A stretch of DNA of 64,000 nucleotides from Chryseobacterium sp. KACC 21268 (lineage in GTDB: Bacteria; Bacteroidota; Bacteroidia; Flavobacteriales; Weeksellaceae). Of the stretch, positions 43,067-50,836 are shown piece by piece; positions within the stretch are counted from its first letter, which is position 1; every line of letters begins with the position of its first letter. The position numbers and the translations under genes were made by a program. The stretch lies in contig CP117875.1 of assembly GCA_028736075.1 (NCBI GenBank), positions 1,798,001-1,862,000 of the forward strand, read 5' to 3'. The notes under the pieces were generated by a model that saw nothing but the letters and a program-made list of their open reading frames with translations, searched no databases and was not told the origin of the DNA.

Positions 43067-43402
43067 TTAGTTTTGAGAGTTTGAGATAATTTGGTTGACA
43101 GAATCTGTCAGTTCTTGCCAAGTGGTTTGCAGTTCAGCGAGGAAGAGGCTTCCTTTTTCCGTGATCTGGTAGTACTTTCTTGGCGGTCCGCTTGTGGATT
43201 CTTCCCATCTGTAAGCGAGGAATTCGCCATTTTTCAGTCTTGTAAGGAGCGGATAAAGCGTTCCTTCCACTACATCCAGTCTTCCTTTTTTGAGAGATTC
43301 TATCAGGTCGGAAACGTACATTTCACGTTGTTGAATAAGACTCAAAATACAGAATTCCAGAATTCCTTTGCGCATCTGCGCCTTTGTGTTCTCGGTATTC
43401 AT
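43067..43402 (-). CDS. PadR-family transcriptional regulator
   Basis: A 111-residue winged-helix repressor. KGILEFCILSLIQQREMYVSDLIESL and VVEGTLYPLLTRLKNGEFLAYRWEESTSGPPRKYYQITEKG are the typical PadR helix-turn-helix and wing. The short C-terminal helix should mediate dimers. It is cotranscribed with the PspC gene, an arrangement common in Bacteroidota and Bacillota. A palindrome overlapping its own promoter suggests autoregulation. Confidence 0.94.
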   Translation of the reverse strand: MNTENTKAQMRKGILEFCILSLIQQREMYVSDLIESLKKGRLDVVEGTLYPLLTRLKNGEFLAYRWEESTSGPPRKYYQITEKGSLFLAELQTTWQELTDSVNQIISNSQN

Positions 43403-43466
43403 ATTAATTGTTTGGTTTTATAATTCAAAATTTAAAGTTCAAGATTCAATGTCTTAATGTTAAAAT

Positions 43467-43497
43467 CTTCTGACTTCCATCTTCTGACTTCCGTCTT
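43467..43497 (-). repeat. CTTCTGACTTCCATCTTCTGACTTCC short-word repeat
   Basis: A near-duplicate of TCTTCTGACTTCC within the PadR upstream region; the reverse-complement family is at 8770-8802 and a related one at 61688-61723. Confidence 0.65.
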
Positions 43498-43526
43498 CAA
43501 AAACATCTTTCTTTAACTTTACATTG

Positions 43527-43561
43527 CAAAGATATGTAAACTAAAAGGTATTGTGCAATAC
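43527..43561 (-). promoter_or_regulatory. PadR promoter with overlapping operator-like palindrome
   Basis: On the minus strand, TATCTTTG (43527-43534) is a perfect -7 element. A TTG 21 bases upstream (43556-43558) lies inside the dyad GTATTG-TG-CAATAC (43548-43561), so a bound repressor would cover the -33 element. The transcript would have an untranslated leader of about 115 bases. Confidence 0.65.
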
Positions 43562-43814
43562 AAAGTACCAAATATTTTTAAAATTGTTATTTAAAGTACT
43601 GGTAATCAATTGTAAAATTTCAACATCTAATTTTGATTAAATTTTTAATTGAGCGAAAATTCAGGTTTTTGTTGATATTTTAAGCTGAAAGACTGGTGGT
43701 ATTTTGAAATTTTATATCTAAAAACAAATACCTTTTTCTTTAAATTAATTTTTGATGAAACTTTAAAGATTTGGTAAATTCATAAAATAAAATAATTATT
43801 TAACCCGAAATTAC
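43562..43814. other. AT-rich intergenic region between padR and the thr operon
   Basis: The divergent gap from 43403 to 43866 contains the padR promoter, a short-word repeat, and the thr promoter at its right end. Between 43562 and 43814 nothing further is recognised. Confidence 0.5.
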
Positions 43815-43844
43815 TTGCATATTAAAAACACTTTTCTATTTTTG
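43815..43844 (+). promoter_or_regulatory. Promoter of the thr operon
   Basis: TTG (43815-43817), a 19-base spacer, and TATTTTTG (43837-43844) match TTG-N19-TAnnTTTG exactly. The leader-peptide ATG is 22 bases downstream. Confidence 0.78.
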
Positions 43845-43866
43845 TAATAGAATTAAGAATAACAAA

Positions 43867-43938
43867 ATGAATTTCACAATTACAACAACGATTTCTACAA
43901 CGACTACAACAGTATGTCGCGGAAAGGTCTGTATGTGA
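43867..43938 (+). CDS. thrL: thr operon leader peptide
   Basis: A 23-codon frame from ATG at 43867 to TGA at 43936-43938. It begins MNFTITTTISTTTTTVCR: nine Thr and two Ile codons, the regulatory composition of enterobacterial ThrL, though the sequence itself is unrelated. CGGAAAGGT near its end (43920-43928) can pair with GCCTTTCTG (43966-43974), the 5' arm of the downstream terminator, with seven Watson-Crick and two G-U pairs. Ribosome stalling at Thr codons would leave that strand free and prevent termination. A classical attenuator. Confidence 0.9.
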   Translation: MNFTITTTISTTTTTVCRGKVCM

Positions 43939-43961
43939 AATTGAAAAATTATAACAATATC

Positions 43962-43998
43962 AAAAGCCTTTCTGAATTTTCCAGAAAGGCTTTTTTAT
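43962..43998 (+). terminator. Attenuator terminator upstream of thrA
   Basis: Perfect 13-base arms AAAAGCCTTTCTG and CAGAAAGGCTTTT, 7-base loop, then TTTATTT. It lies 21 bases before the thrA ATG and between promoter and gene, so read-through must be regulated. Confidence 0.93.
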
Positions 43999-44018
43999 TT
44001 AAGATAACTACAATACAA

Positions 44019-46463
44019 ATGAAAGTATTAAAATTTGGAGGAACTTCAGTCGGAAGTTTGGAAGCATTGAAGAATGTAAAATCAATCGTTGAAAAAGAAT
44101 TCAATGAAAATGAACCTTTGATTGTGGTTTGTTCCGCATTTTCAGGAATTACAAACTCACTTTTGTTGTCCGCGGAAGAGGCATTGCTACAAAATGATTT
44201 CTCAGAGATATTGAAAGTCGCAGAAGAAAAACATTATCAAATCATCTCAGGATTGTTACCAAGAACTTCTCAAAATCCTTTGTTGATGATGGTAAAAGTG
44301 AGTTTCAATGAGATTGAAGATATTCTTTTCAGCGTTAAAAACTTGGGCGAATTATCAGGCAGAATCAAAGACAGATTGTTGGCTTACGGCGAACAAATGT
44401 CCAGTAAAATCATTGCAACTTATCTTCAATCAGAAAATTTCCCTGCGAATTACAAAGACGCGAGAGAATTGATTGTCACGGATTCAAACTTCGGAAATGC
44501 ATCAGTAGATTTCATCAAAACCAATGAAAATCTTAAGAATTGGAATCTTGAAAATCAAATTTATGTAGTAACAGGTTTCATTTCGCAAGATAAAAATCAA
44601 GATACAACAACACTTGGAAGAGGCGGTTCGGATTATACTTCAGCAATTTTAGGCTCAGGTTTGAAAGCTAAAGAAATCCAGATTTGGACAGACGTCGACG
44701 GCTTTATGACAGCTGACCCAAGATTGGTAAAGAATGCGTTTTCTCAACCCGAACTTAGTTATCAGGAAGCGATGGAAATGTCTTATTTCGGCGCAAAAGT
44801 CATCTATCCACCTACGATGATTCCAGCCATCGAAAGCCAAATTCCGATTTACATCAAGAATACTTTCAACCCAGAAAATCCAGGAACTTTGATTCAACAG
44901 AAATCCGAAGTTTCAAAAGGGCTAATCAAAGGAATTGTCTCCATTGAGAAAACTTGTCTCGTCAATATCACCGGAAACGGAATGATAGGGATGAAAGGTT
45001 TCAGCGGAAGATTGTTTAATGCGTTGGCGAAATATGACGTCAATGTCATCTTGATTACGCAGGCGAGTTCGGAACACAGCATTTCGTTTGTCGTTAATTT
45101 TAATGATGAGAAAAAAGCCGAAAAGGCCATCCGAGAAGAATTTGAATTTGAAATCAATGCCAACAAAATCGATGAACCGCAATTCGATAATGAGCTAAGT
45201 ATTCTTTCCGTAGTCGGCGAGAATATGAAAAAAACGAGAGGAATTAGCGGAAAATTTTTCAGTGCTTTGGGCAAAAATGGAATCAATATTATCGCCATTG
45301 CACAAGGTTCATCGGAGCTCAATATTTCAGCTGTCATTGAAAGAAATGAACTTTCAAAAGCTCTGAATGTTGTCCACGATTCGCTCTTGCTTTCGCCAGT
45401 GAAAACCTTCAATGTGATGTTCGCTGGAACTGGAAATATCGGTAAAGAACTCTTCAAACAACTGAAAAGAGAGGAAGAAAATCTAAAGAAAAATCACCAA
45501 ATAAAAATCAATGTTATAGGCGTAACAAACAGCCGACAAATGATTATTTCAGAAAAAGAAAGCTTGAATTTTGATTTAAATGAAATTTTAGATAAAAATT
45601 TAGAAAAAGCTAATTTAGAATATTTTATAAATTCTATTTCAAGTAAAAATTTACCTAATTTAGTTTTCATAGATAATACTTCCAGCGAAGATGTGGTGAG
45701 CCATTATCCTCAATTTTTTGAGAATAATATTTCAATTGTAACTTGCAACAAAAAAGGAAATTCTTCGGCTTACGAACAGTACAGTAAATTCAAAAGATTG
45801 GCGAAAAAGAACAACGTCAGTTTCCTATATGAAACAAATGTTGGAGCCGGACTTCCAATCATCAAAACGCTAAACGACCTCTGGATTTCTGGAGACGAAA
45901 TTCTGAAAATAGAAGCCATTTTATCAGGAACCATTTCTTACATTTTTAATAATTATGTTGGCGACAAAACTTTCGCTGAAGTTGTAAGAACAGCGCAAGA
46001 ATTAGGTTACACAGAACCCGACCCAAGAGATGATTTGAACGGAATGGATTTCTCCAGAAAGATGCTGATTCTTGGAAGAGAAATTGGCTTACCTTTGGAA
46101 ATGTCCGATGTCAATATCAAAGATTTTCTTCCGGAAGCTTGCCTCAAAGCAGATTCGATTCCGAGTTTTTATGAAGAGTTGGAAAAGAACGAACCTTACT
46201 TTTCCTCATTCAAAAATGAAGCAGAAAATTCTGGTCAAAAACTCAGACTAATCGGAATTCTGGAAGACGGAAAAATCAACATCGAAGTCAAAATGGTTGA
46301 TGCACATCACGCTTTCTACGGACTTTCAGGAAGTGATAATATCATTTCATTCACCACTTCAAGGTACAAAAACACGCCTTTGGTTGTCAAAGGTCCAGGT
46401 GCTGGCGCAGAAGTTACGGCTGCAGGTGTTTTCGCAGATTTGGTAAGAGTTACGGCTCAATAA
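44019..46463 (+). CDS. thrA: Bifunctional aspartate kinase / homoserine dehydrogenase
   Basis: An 814-residue fusion catalysing the first and third steps from aspartate to threonine and methionine. The kinase part starts VLKFGGTSVGS and has TLGRGGSDYTSAIL and QIWTDVDGFMTADPR. Two ACT-type regulatory segments lie at about 310-460. The dehydrogenase part has the NAD motif FAGTGNIGKEL, ETNVGAGLPIIKTLNDL and GYTEPDPRDDLNGMDFSRK. The frame is open 35 codons upstream, but that would run through the attenuator terminator; the ATG at 44019 gives the normal kinase start. thrB follows after 89 bases. Confidence 0.96.
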   Translation: MKVLKFGGTSVGSLEALKNVKSIVEKEFNENEPLIVVCSAFSGITNSLLLSAEEALLQNDFSEILKVAEEKHYQIISGLLPRTSQNPLLMMVKVSFNEIEDILFSVKNLGELSGRIKDRLLAYGEQMSSKIIATYLQSENFPANYKDARELIVTDSNFGNASVDFIKTNENLKNWNLENQIYVVTGFISQDKNQDTTTLGRGGSDYTSAILGSGLKAKEIQIWTDVDGFMTADPRLVKNAFSQPELSYQEAMEMSYFGAKVIYPPTMIPAIESQIPIYIKNTFNPENPGTLIQQKSEVSKGLIKGIVSIEKTCLVNITGNGMIGMKGFSGRLFNALAKYDVNVILITQASSEHSISFVVNFNDEKKAEKAIREEFEFEINANKIDEPQFDNELSILSVVGENMKKTRGISGKFFSALGKNGINIIAIAQGSSELNISAVIERNELSKALNVVHDSLLLSPVKTFNVMFAGTGNIGKELFKQLKREEENLKKNHQIKINVIGVTNSRQMIISEKESLNFDLNEILDKNLEKANLEYFINSISSKNLPNLVFIDNTSSEDVVSHYPQFFENNISIVTCNKKGNSSAYEQYSKFKRLAKKNNVSFLYETNVGAGLPIIKTLNDLWISGDEILKIEAILSGTISYIFNNYVGDKTFAEVVRTAQELGYTEPDPRDDLNGMDFSRKMLILGREIGLPLEMSDVNIKDFLPEACLKADSIPSFYEELEKNEPYFSSFKNEAENSGQKLRLIGILEDGKINIEVKMVDAHHAFYGLSGSDNIISFTTSRYKNTPLVVKGPGAGAEVTAAGVFADLVRVTAQ

Positions 46464-46494
46464 TCATAAAAGATAAACGATAATTGTTAGTTGA

Positions 46495-46550
46495 TTTCAA
46501 TTCATCGTTTTAATAAATATCATTTATCACTCATCATTTATCAATTATAA
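46495..46550. repeat. Degenerate ATCATTTATCA-type repeat between thrA and thrB
   Basis: TTCAATTCATCG, ATATCATTTATCACTCATC and TTTATCAATTATAAAA-like words fill the gap up to the thrB start codon. Confidence 0.62.
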
Positions 46551-46552
46551 AA

Positions 46553-47482
46553 ATGGATTTTATAAAAGTTTTCGCTCCAGCAACAGTCGCCAACGTCGTT
46601 TGTGGCTACGATATTCTCGGTTTCGCCATCGATAAGCCAGGCGACGAAATCATCCTGACAAAAACCGATTCCAATAAAATCACCATCACAAAAATCGAAG
46701 GCGACGGCGGAAAACTTCCCAAAGACCCAGAAAAAAATGTAGTTTCCCACGTCATTCGATTGTTTTTGGAAAAGATAAATTCGACCCAAGGAATCGATAT
46801 CGAGCTGTACAAAAAAATGCCACTCAACAGCGGAATGGGTTCCAGCGCAGCGAGTAGCGTTGCGGCTTTGGTCGCCATTAATGAATTGATGGGAAAGCCT
46901 TTTTCTCGTCAAGAATTGTTGCCACTCGCGATGGAAGGCGAACGAATAGCCTGCGGAAATGCACACGCAGACAACGTTGCGCCGGCACTTTTGGGCGGAA
47001 TGGTTTTGGTCAGAAGTTACGAACCGTTGGATGCGCTCAAGTTGCCTTATCCAAAGGGTTTGTCGGTGGTTTCCGTTCATCCGCACGTAGACGTTCCGAC
47101 AGGCGAAGCGAGAAAAATCATCAAGGAAAGAATCAGCCTGAAATCTGCCGTTCAGCAATGGGGAAATATCGCAGGGTTGGTCGCCGGATTTTGCACCAAC
47201 GACCTTGGTTTGGTCAGCCGAAGTCTCGAGGACGTCATCATAGAGCCAGTTCGCGCGATGTTGATTCCGTATTTTTATGAGATGAAACAACTCGCTCTGG
47301 ACAATGGCGCGATTGGTTTTGGGATTTCCGGTTCCGGTCCGTCGGTTTTCGCTTTGTGCGAAAAGAAAGAAATTGCAGAAGTTATTTCACATAAAATCAA
47401 GGAATTGCTTACTCAAAAAAATATAGAAAGCGAATCATTCGTCACAAAAATCAACGACGAAGGCGCGCGAGTAATAAATTAG
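46553..47482 (+). CDS. thrB: Homoserine kinase
   Basis: A 309-residue GHMP kinase that phosphorylates homoserine. It begins IKVFAPATVANVVCGYDILGFA; the ATP-binding motif is PLNSGMGSSAASSVAALVA (about 89-107), and SGSGPSVFAL near residue 262 is the third GHMP motif. Normal length. Second gene of the thr operon. It is followed by 355 bases of repeats before thrC. Confidence 0.95.
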   Translation: MDFIKVFAPATVANVVCGYDILGFAIDKPGDEIILTKTDSNKITITKIEGDGGKLPKDPEKNVVSHVIRLFLEKINSTQGIDIELYKKMPLNSGMGSSAASSVAALVAINELMGKPFSRQELLPLAMEGERIACGNAHADNVAPALLGGMVLVRSYEPLDALKLPYPKGLSVVSVHPHVDVPTGEARKIIKERISLKSAVQQWGNIAGLVAGFCTNDLGLVSRSLEDVIIEPVRAMLIPYFYEMKQLALDNGAIGFGISGSGPSVFALCEKKEIAEVISHKIKELLTQKNIESESFVTKINDEGARVIN

Positions 47483-47486
47483 AATT

Positions 47487-47606
47487 ATTTGGGCAGCTTA
47501 ATCCGCCTTCCGTTCCCAATCTTTTTTGCCGAAGCTTTACCAGCCACAAAAAAGGATTTCCACTCAAGTCGGGCTGCGGATTCGTCGTTAAATCAAGATT
47601 TGTCCT
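47487..47606 (+). repeat. Dispersed intergenic repeat family 1, copy 3
   Basis: TTTGGGCAGCTTAATCCGCC, TCCGTTCCC, a T run, CCAGCCACAAAAAAGGATTT, CCACTCAAGTCGGG and GATTTGTCCT in the same order as copy 2 at 29785-29900. It starts 4 bases after the thrB stop. Confidence 0.82.
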
Positions 47607-47837
47607 AAAACCCAATATTGTTATTCCGTAGGAAATCAATGTAGTAGTTTGACGAGGTCAATCTCAAAGGTCTAGATTGCTAAGGAATGACAAAGGCTTT
47701 AAAGTTTTATTCTTTGATGAGCGTAAGCGTCTTTGCGAACCTTAAAAATATTTTCAATAAGAATCAAAAAAATCTTAGCGGACTTTGCGTTAAAACCTTA
47801 AATCTATCAACCAACAACCATTAACTATCAACCAAAA
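47607..47837. other. Repeat-filled gap between thrB and thrC
   Basis: After repeat family 1 copy 3 come palindromic element C (47618-47694), GCGTCTTTGCGAACC and GACTTTGCGTTAAAACC-type words (47720-47800) and CTATCAACCA-type words (47803-47837). No coding frame or clear promoter is seen. Confidence 0.65.
47618..47694 (-). repeat. Palindromic element, copy C
   Basis: Imperfect terminal arms: TTGTTATTCCGTAGGAAAT (47618-47636) and AGATTGCTAAGGAATGACAA (47674-47693). Read on the minus strand it matches copy A (8834-8925), including about 40 bases of interior sequence such as AGATTGACCTCGTCAAAC. It has no GIY-YIG gene beside it. Confidence 0.8.
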
Positions 47838-49166
47838 ATGAAATACATATCAACAAGAAAACAAGAAGAAACCAACATTAAAACAGCCATCCTAAAAGGT
47901 TTGGCAGATGACGGCGGACTTTTTATGCCCGAATATATTCCGCAACTTGATGCTGGGTTTTTTGAAAATCTACCAAATCTTAGCTTGCAGGAAATCGGTT
48001 TCCGAGTAGCAAAAGAATTTCTCAGCGAATCCATTTCCAATGATAATTTGAAAAAAATCATCGATGAAGTTTTGAACTTCGAAATTCCGGCTGTGAAAAT
48101 CACGGAGAATATTTACTCCCTGGAATTATTCCACGGTCCAACGATGGCTTTCAAGGATGTTGGCGCGCGATTTATGGCGAGAATGATGGCTTATTTCTCA
48201 GAAGGAAAACCGATGAAAGTTGTTGTGGCGACTTCTGGTGACACGGGAAGTGCGGTTGCGTCAGGGTTTTTCGATGTTGCGGGAATTGAGGTTTATATTC
48301 TTTATCCAAAAGGAAAAGTGAGTCCGTTGCAGGAAAAACAGCTGACAACTTGGGGCGGAAATATAAAAGCGTTGGAAATCGATGGGACTTTTGACGATTG
48401 TCAGGCTTTGGCAAAACAAATTCTGTCCGACGAAGAATTGAATCAGAAATTCACTTTGACATCGGCAAACAGTATCAATATTGCGAGATTAATTCCGCAA
48501 TCATTCTATTATTTTTGGGCGTTTGCTCAATTAGAAAAATTAGGAAAGCCAATCGTATTTTCTGTTCCGAGCGGGAATTTTGGGAATTTGACAGCTGGAC
48601 TTTTTGCTAAGAAAATGGGATTGCCAATTCATTATTTTATTGCTTCAACCAACGCAAATGATGTCATTCCAAAGTTTTTAGAAACTGGAACTTACGAGTC
48701 GAAACCTTCAAAACAAACCATCAGCAACGCAATGGATGTCGGAAATCCAAGCAATTTTGAAAGAATGAAAAGTCTTTTCAATGATGATGTTTCGGAATTT
48801 AAAAAAGAAATTGAATCATATTCTTTTTCGGATGAAGCAACAAAAGAGACGATGATAAAGGTGAAAAAGGATTTCGGTTATACTTTGGACCCGCACGGTG
48901 CGGTTGCTTATTTGGGATTGGAAACTTTTAAAAAATCCTTCGACTCCGCTCAGGATGACAAAACCAAGTTGTCAGATAATGATTTCATCGGTGTTTTATT
49001 GGAAACGGCTCATCCTGCAAAGTTTGTGGAAGTTGTAGAAGAGGTTTTAAAAACGAAAATCGAAATCCCTGAAAAACTGGAAGCTTTCAACAAAAAGGAA
49101 AAACAATCTGTGGAGTTTCCAGCGGAATTTGAATTGGTGAAACAATTTTTGAAGGAGGAGAAGTGA
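47838..49166 (+). CDS. thrC: Threonine synthase
   Basis: A 442-residue PLP enzyme that converts O-phosphohomoserine to threonine. MKYISTRKQEETNIKTAILKGLADDGGLFMPE is the typical start. The PLP lysine lies in HGPTMAFKDVGARFMARM (about 94-111), with ATSGDTGSAVASGF and the phosphate-binding VPSGNFGNLTAGLFAKKMGLP after it. It follows thrB after a 355-base repeat-filled gap, so cotranscription from the thr promoter is likely but not certain. Confidence 0.95.
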   Translation: MKYISTRKQEETNIKTAILKGLADDGGLFMPEYIPQLDAGFFENLPNLSLQEIGFRVAKEFLSESISNDNLKKIIDEVLNFEIPAVKITENIYSLELFHGPTMAFKDVGARFMARMMAYFSEGKPMKVVVATSGDTGSAVASGFFDVAGIEVYILYPKGKVSPLQEKQLTTWGGNIKALEIDGTFDDCQALAKQILSDEELNQKFTLTSANSINIARLIPQSFYYFWAFAQLEKLGKPIVFSVPSGNFGNLTAGLFAKKMGLPIHYFIASTNANDVIPKFLETGTYESKPSKQTISNAMDVGNPSNFERMKSLFNDDVSEFKKEIESYSFSDEATKETMIKVKKDFGYTLDPHGAVAYLGLETFKKSFDSAQDDKTKLSDNDFIGVLLETAHPAKFVEVVEEVLKTKIEIPEKLEAFNKKEKQSVEFPAEFELVKQFLKEEK

Positions 49167-49197
49167 TTTATCACAAAGGCGCAAAAAGCTTTATTAA

Positions 49198-49257
49198 TAA
49201 TATCTTTGTAAGTCGCAAAGTTGATTCGGAGCTGTTTTGCGACTTACAAAGATATTA
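49198..49257. repeat. Long perfect inverted repeat after thrC
   Basis: Arms of 22 bases (49198-49219 and 49236-49257) with sequence core CTTTGTAAGTCGCAAA and a 16-base loop. There is no T run, so it is not a normal terminator. The TTTGCGAC words recur in other intergenic regions here (110-160, 47720-47800, 49270-49290). Confidence 0.85.
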
Positions 49258-49327
49258 ATCAAATTAAAAACTTTCGCCTTTGCGATAAAAACTTTTGATT
49301 ATCAGTTTCCAATCCCAAATAAAATCC

Positions 49328-49335
49328 TATCTTTG
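49328..49335 (+). promoter_or_regulatory. Promoter -7 element of rpsO
   Basis: TATCTTTG, followed by GCACC, is the typical strong Bacteroidota -7 region; the ATG is 37 bases downstream. No TTG at standard spacing is seen. Confidence 0.55.
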
Positions 49336-49372
49336 CACCCGAATTACATAATAATCATTAAATAATATTGGA

Positions 49373-49642
49373 ATGTATTTAACAACAGAAAAAAAGTCAG
49401 AAATTTTCGCAAAGCACGGAAAATCTGCAAATGACACAGGAAGCGCTGAAGGACAGATTGCTCTATTCACTTTTAGAATCAACCACCTTTCTCAGCATTT
49501 GAAAGCTAACCGTCACGATTTTGCTACTGAGCGGTCTCTAGTGAAATTGGTAGGTAAGAGAAAATCTCTTCTTGATTACTTGAAGAAGAAAGAAATCTCT
49601 AGATACAGAGCTATCATCGCTGAATTGGGAATCAGAAAATAA
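49373..49642 (+). CDS. rpsO: 30S ribosomal protein S15
   Basis: An 89-residue ribosomal protein that binds 16S rRNA early in small-subunit assembly. DTGSAEGQIALFTFRINHLSQHLKANRHDF and SLVKLVGKRKSLLDYLKKKE are the family signature. Single-gene unit with its own promoter and terminator. Confidence 0.98.
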   Translation: MYLTTEKKSEIFAKHGKSANDTGSAEGQIALFTFRINHLSQHLKANRHDFATERSLVKLVGKRKSLLDYLKKKEISRYRAIIAELGIRK

Positions 49643-49664
49643 TTTCCGCTTTCAAGCAAGAAAG

Positions 49665-49696
49665 AAAAGCAACTCAATTTGGGTTGCTTTTTTGTT
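49665..49696. terminator. rpsO terminator
   Basis: AAAAGCAAC (49665-49673) and GTTGCTTTT (49683-49691), with the inner CAATTTG loop, then a T tract. Nearly the same hairpin occurs at 50809 and 51370. Confidence 0.9.
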
Positions 49697-49716
49697 TTAT
49701 AAATTTTCTGGAATTT

Positions 49717-50757
49717 CTATTTCCAATAATTTTTTGACCAATTTTGGAATTCTTCAATTTTATCAGAATGTTCTTTGCTGTACTCAATGACATCTGGATT
49801 TTGAGACGGAAGAAATATGTAGTATGCAAAGGGTTCAATGAAGTTTTTCTTTTCCATTTCAATAAAATAGGGCGCCAAAAATTCTCTGTAATAACCTTTC
49901 TGATTTTTCTGTGTCTCTGCAATTGATTGGCAAAGTGTTTGGAATTTCGCAATGAACTTCTGGACTTCTGATTTGTCTTTGTTTTTATCATCATAATCCA
50001 AAGCGGAAGACATTGACAAAACCATATCTGTCGAAGAAAAGTCATTTTCGCCCTTCTTTTTCTTGTTGACCTTATCGAGTGTTGCTGAATCTATCGAAAC
50101 TGATATAGAGTTCTCACCAGTTTGTGAAACACCTTTATTCATTAGTTTCATAAGAGCATCAAAATTACCCTTTGCTCTTCCTGATTTGTTGTCTATCACA
50201 AGATATCTACTGAATGCTAAAATAGAGGCTATCCTGTTTGATTGTCCAAGAATTGCCAATGCATTGAACGAGCTCGAATGATTTGGATTTAGTTTTGTGG
50301 ATTGTTGAAAGCAAATGATGGCTTTTTCGTTTTCTTTTGTATTAACCAAAGCAATTCCTTTGTTGAAATAGAGCTGATAGTAATCTGGATACTTTTTTAT
50401 ACCTTCATCGTAAATTTTCAGCGCTTGTTCTGCTTTGTTCAAATGGTCCAAAGAATTGGCGTAGGTAACATAAAGTGTCTTGTTGTCTTCATTTGGATAT
50501 AACTTTAAAACTTGCTTACTGACTTCTATCGCCTCATCGTATCTTTTCACAGATTCCAGCGTCATTGCTTTTTCCGTGAGAGCTAGGGAATTATCTCTAT
50601 CCAGATTTAAAGCCTCATCATATTTTACCAAAGCTTCGTCGTATTTTCCGGAATCGTGTAGTGCAACGCCTTCATTCACTTTAACTTCGGCTTCCGTTTT
50701 ATTTTGAGAAAAGCTTAAAACAGAAAAGAAAATTGGTAATAGGTAAATCTTTTTCAT
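49717..50757 (-). CDS. Secreted TPR-repeat protein
   Basis: A 346-residue protein with a signal peptide (MKKIYLLPIFFSVLSFSQ). Five or so tetratricopeptide repeats cover about residues 25-190 (GVALHDSGKYDEALVKYDEALNLDRDNSLALT, AMTLESVKRYDEAIEVSKQVLKLYPN, and similar). The C-terminal 150 residues are a non-repeat region ending KIEEFQNWSKNYWK that I do not recognise. TPRs bind partner proteins; the partner is unknown. It is convergent with rpsO. Confidence 0.88.
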   Translation of the reverse strand: MKKIYLLPIFFSVLSFSQNKTEAEVKVNEGVALHDSGKYDEALVKYDEALNLDRDNSLALTEKAMTLESVKRYDEAIEVSKQVLKLYPNEDNKTLYVTYANSLDHLNKAEQALKIYDEGIKKYPDYYQLYFNKGIALVNTKENEKAIICFQQSTKLNPNHSSSFNALAILGQSNRIASILAFSRYLVIDNKSGRAKGNFDALMKLMNKGVSQTGENSISVSIDSATLDKVNKKKKGENDFSSTDMVLSMSSALDYDDKNKDKSEVQKFIAKFQTLCQSIAETQKNQKGYYREFLAPYFIEMEKKNFIEPFAYYIFLPSQNPDVIEYSKEHSDKIEEFQNWSKNYWK

Positions 50758-50790
50758 TCGATATATCGGTATTAAGTTTTTTTATAAATT

Positions 50791-50798
50791 CAAATCTA
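50791..50798 (-). promoter_or_regulatory. Promoter -7 element of the TPR gene
   Basis: On the minus strand, TAGATTTG fits TAnnTTTG, 34 bases before the start codon. The identical element with the same flanks occurs at 51351-51358 before the GNAT gene. Confidence 0.55.
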
Positions 50799-50808
50799 AG
50801 GAAAAAAC

Positions 50809-50835
50809 AAAAGCAACTCAATTTGGGTTGCTTTT
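50809..50835 (-). terminator. Terminator behind the GNAT pseudogene
   Basis: Hairpin with arms AAAAGCAAC/GTTGCTTTT and a T tract on the minus strand, nearly identical to the rpsO terminator at 49665. It abuts the original stop codon of the GNAT gene at 50837. Confidence 0.88.
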
Positions 50836-50836
50836 T

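Noticed and set aside
43914-44018. 35-codon N-terminal extension of ThrA
   Set aside because: It would translate through the attenuator terminator and overlaps the leader peptide; the kinase motif starts directly after the ATG at 44019.
46541-47290. 249-codon minus-strand frame opposite thrB
   Set aside because: A shadow of thrB; no motif, and unusual residue composition.
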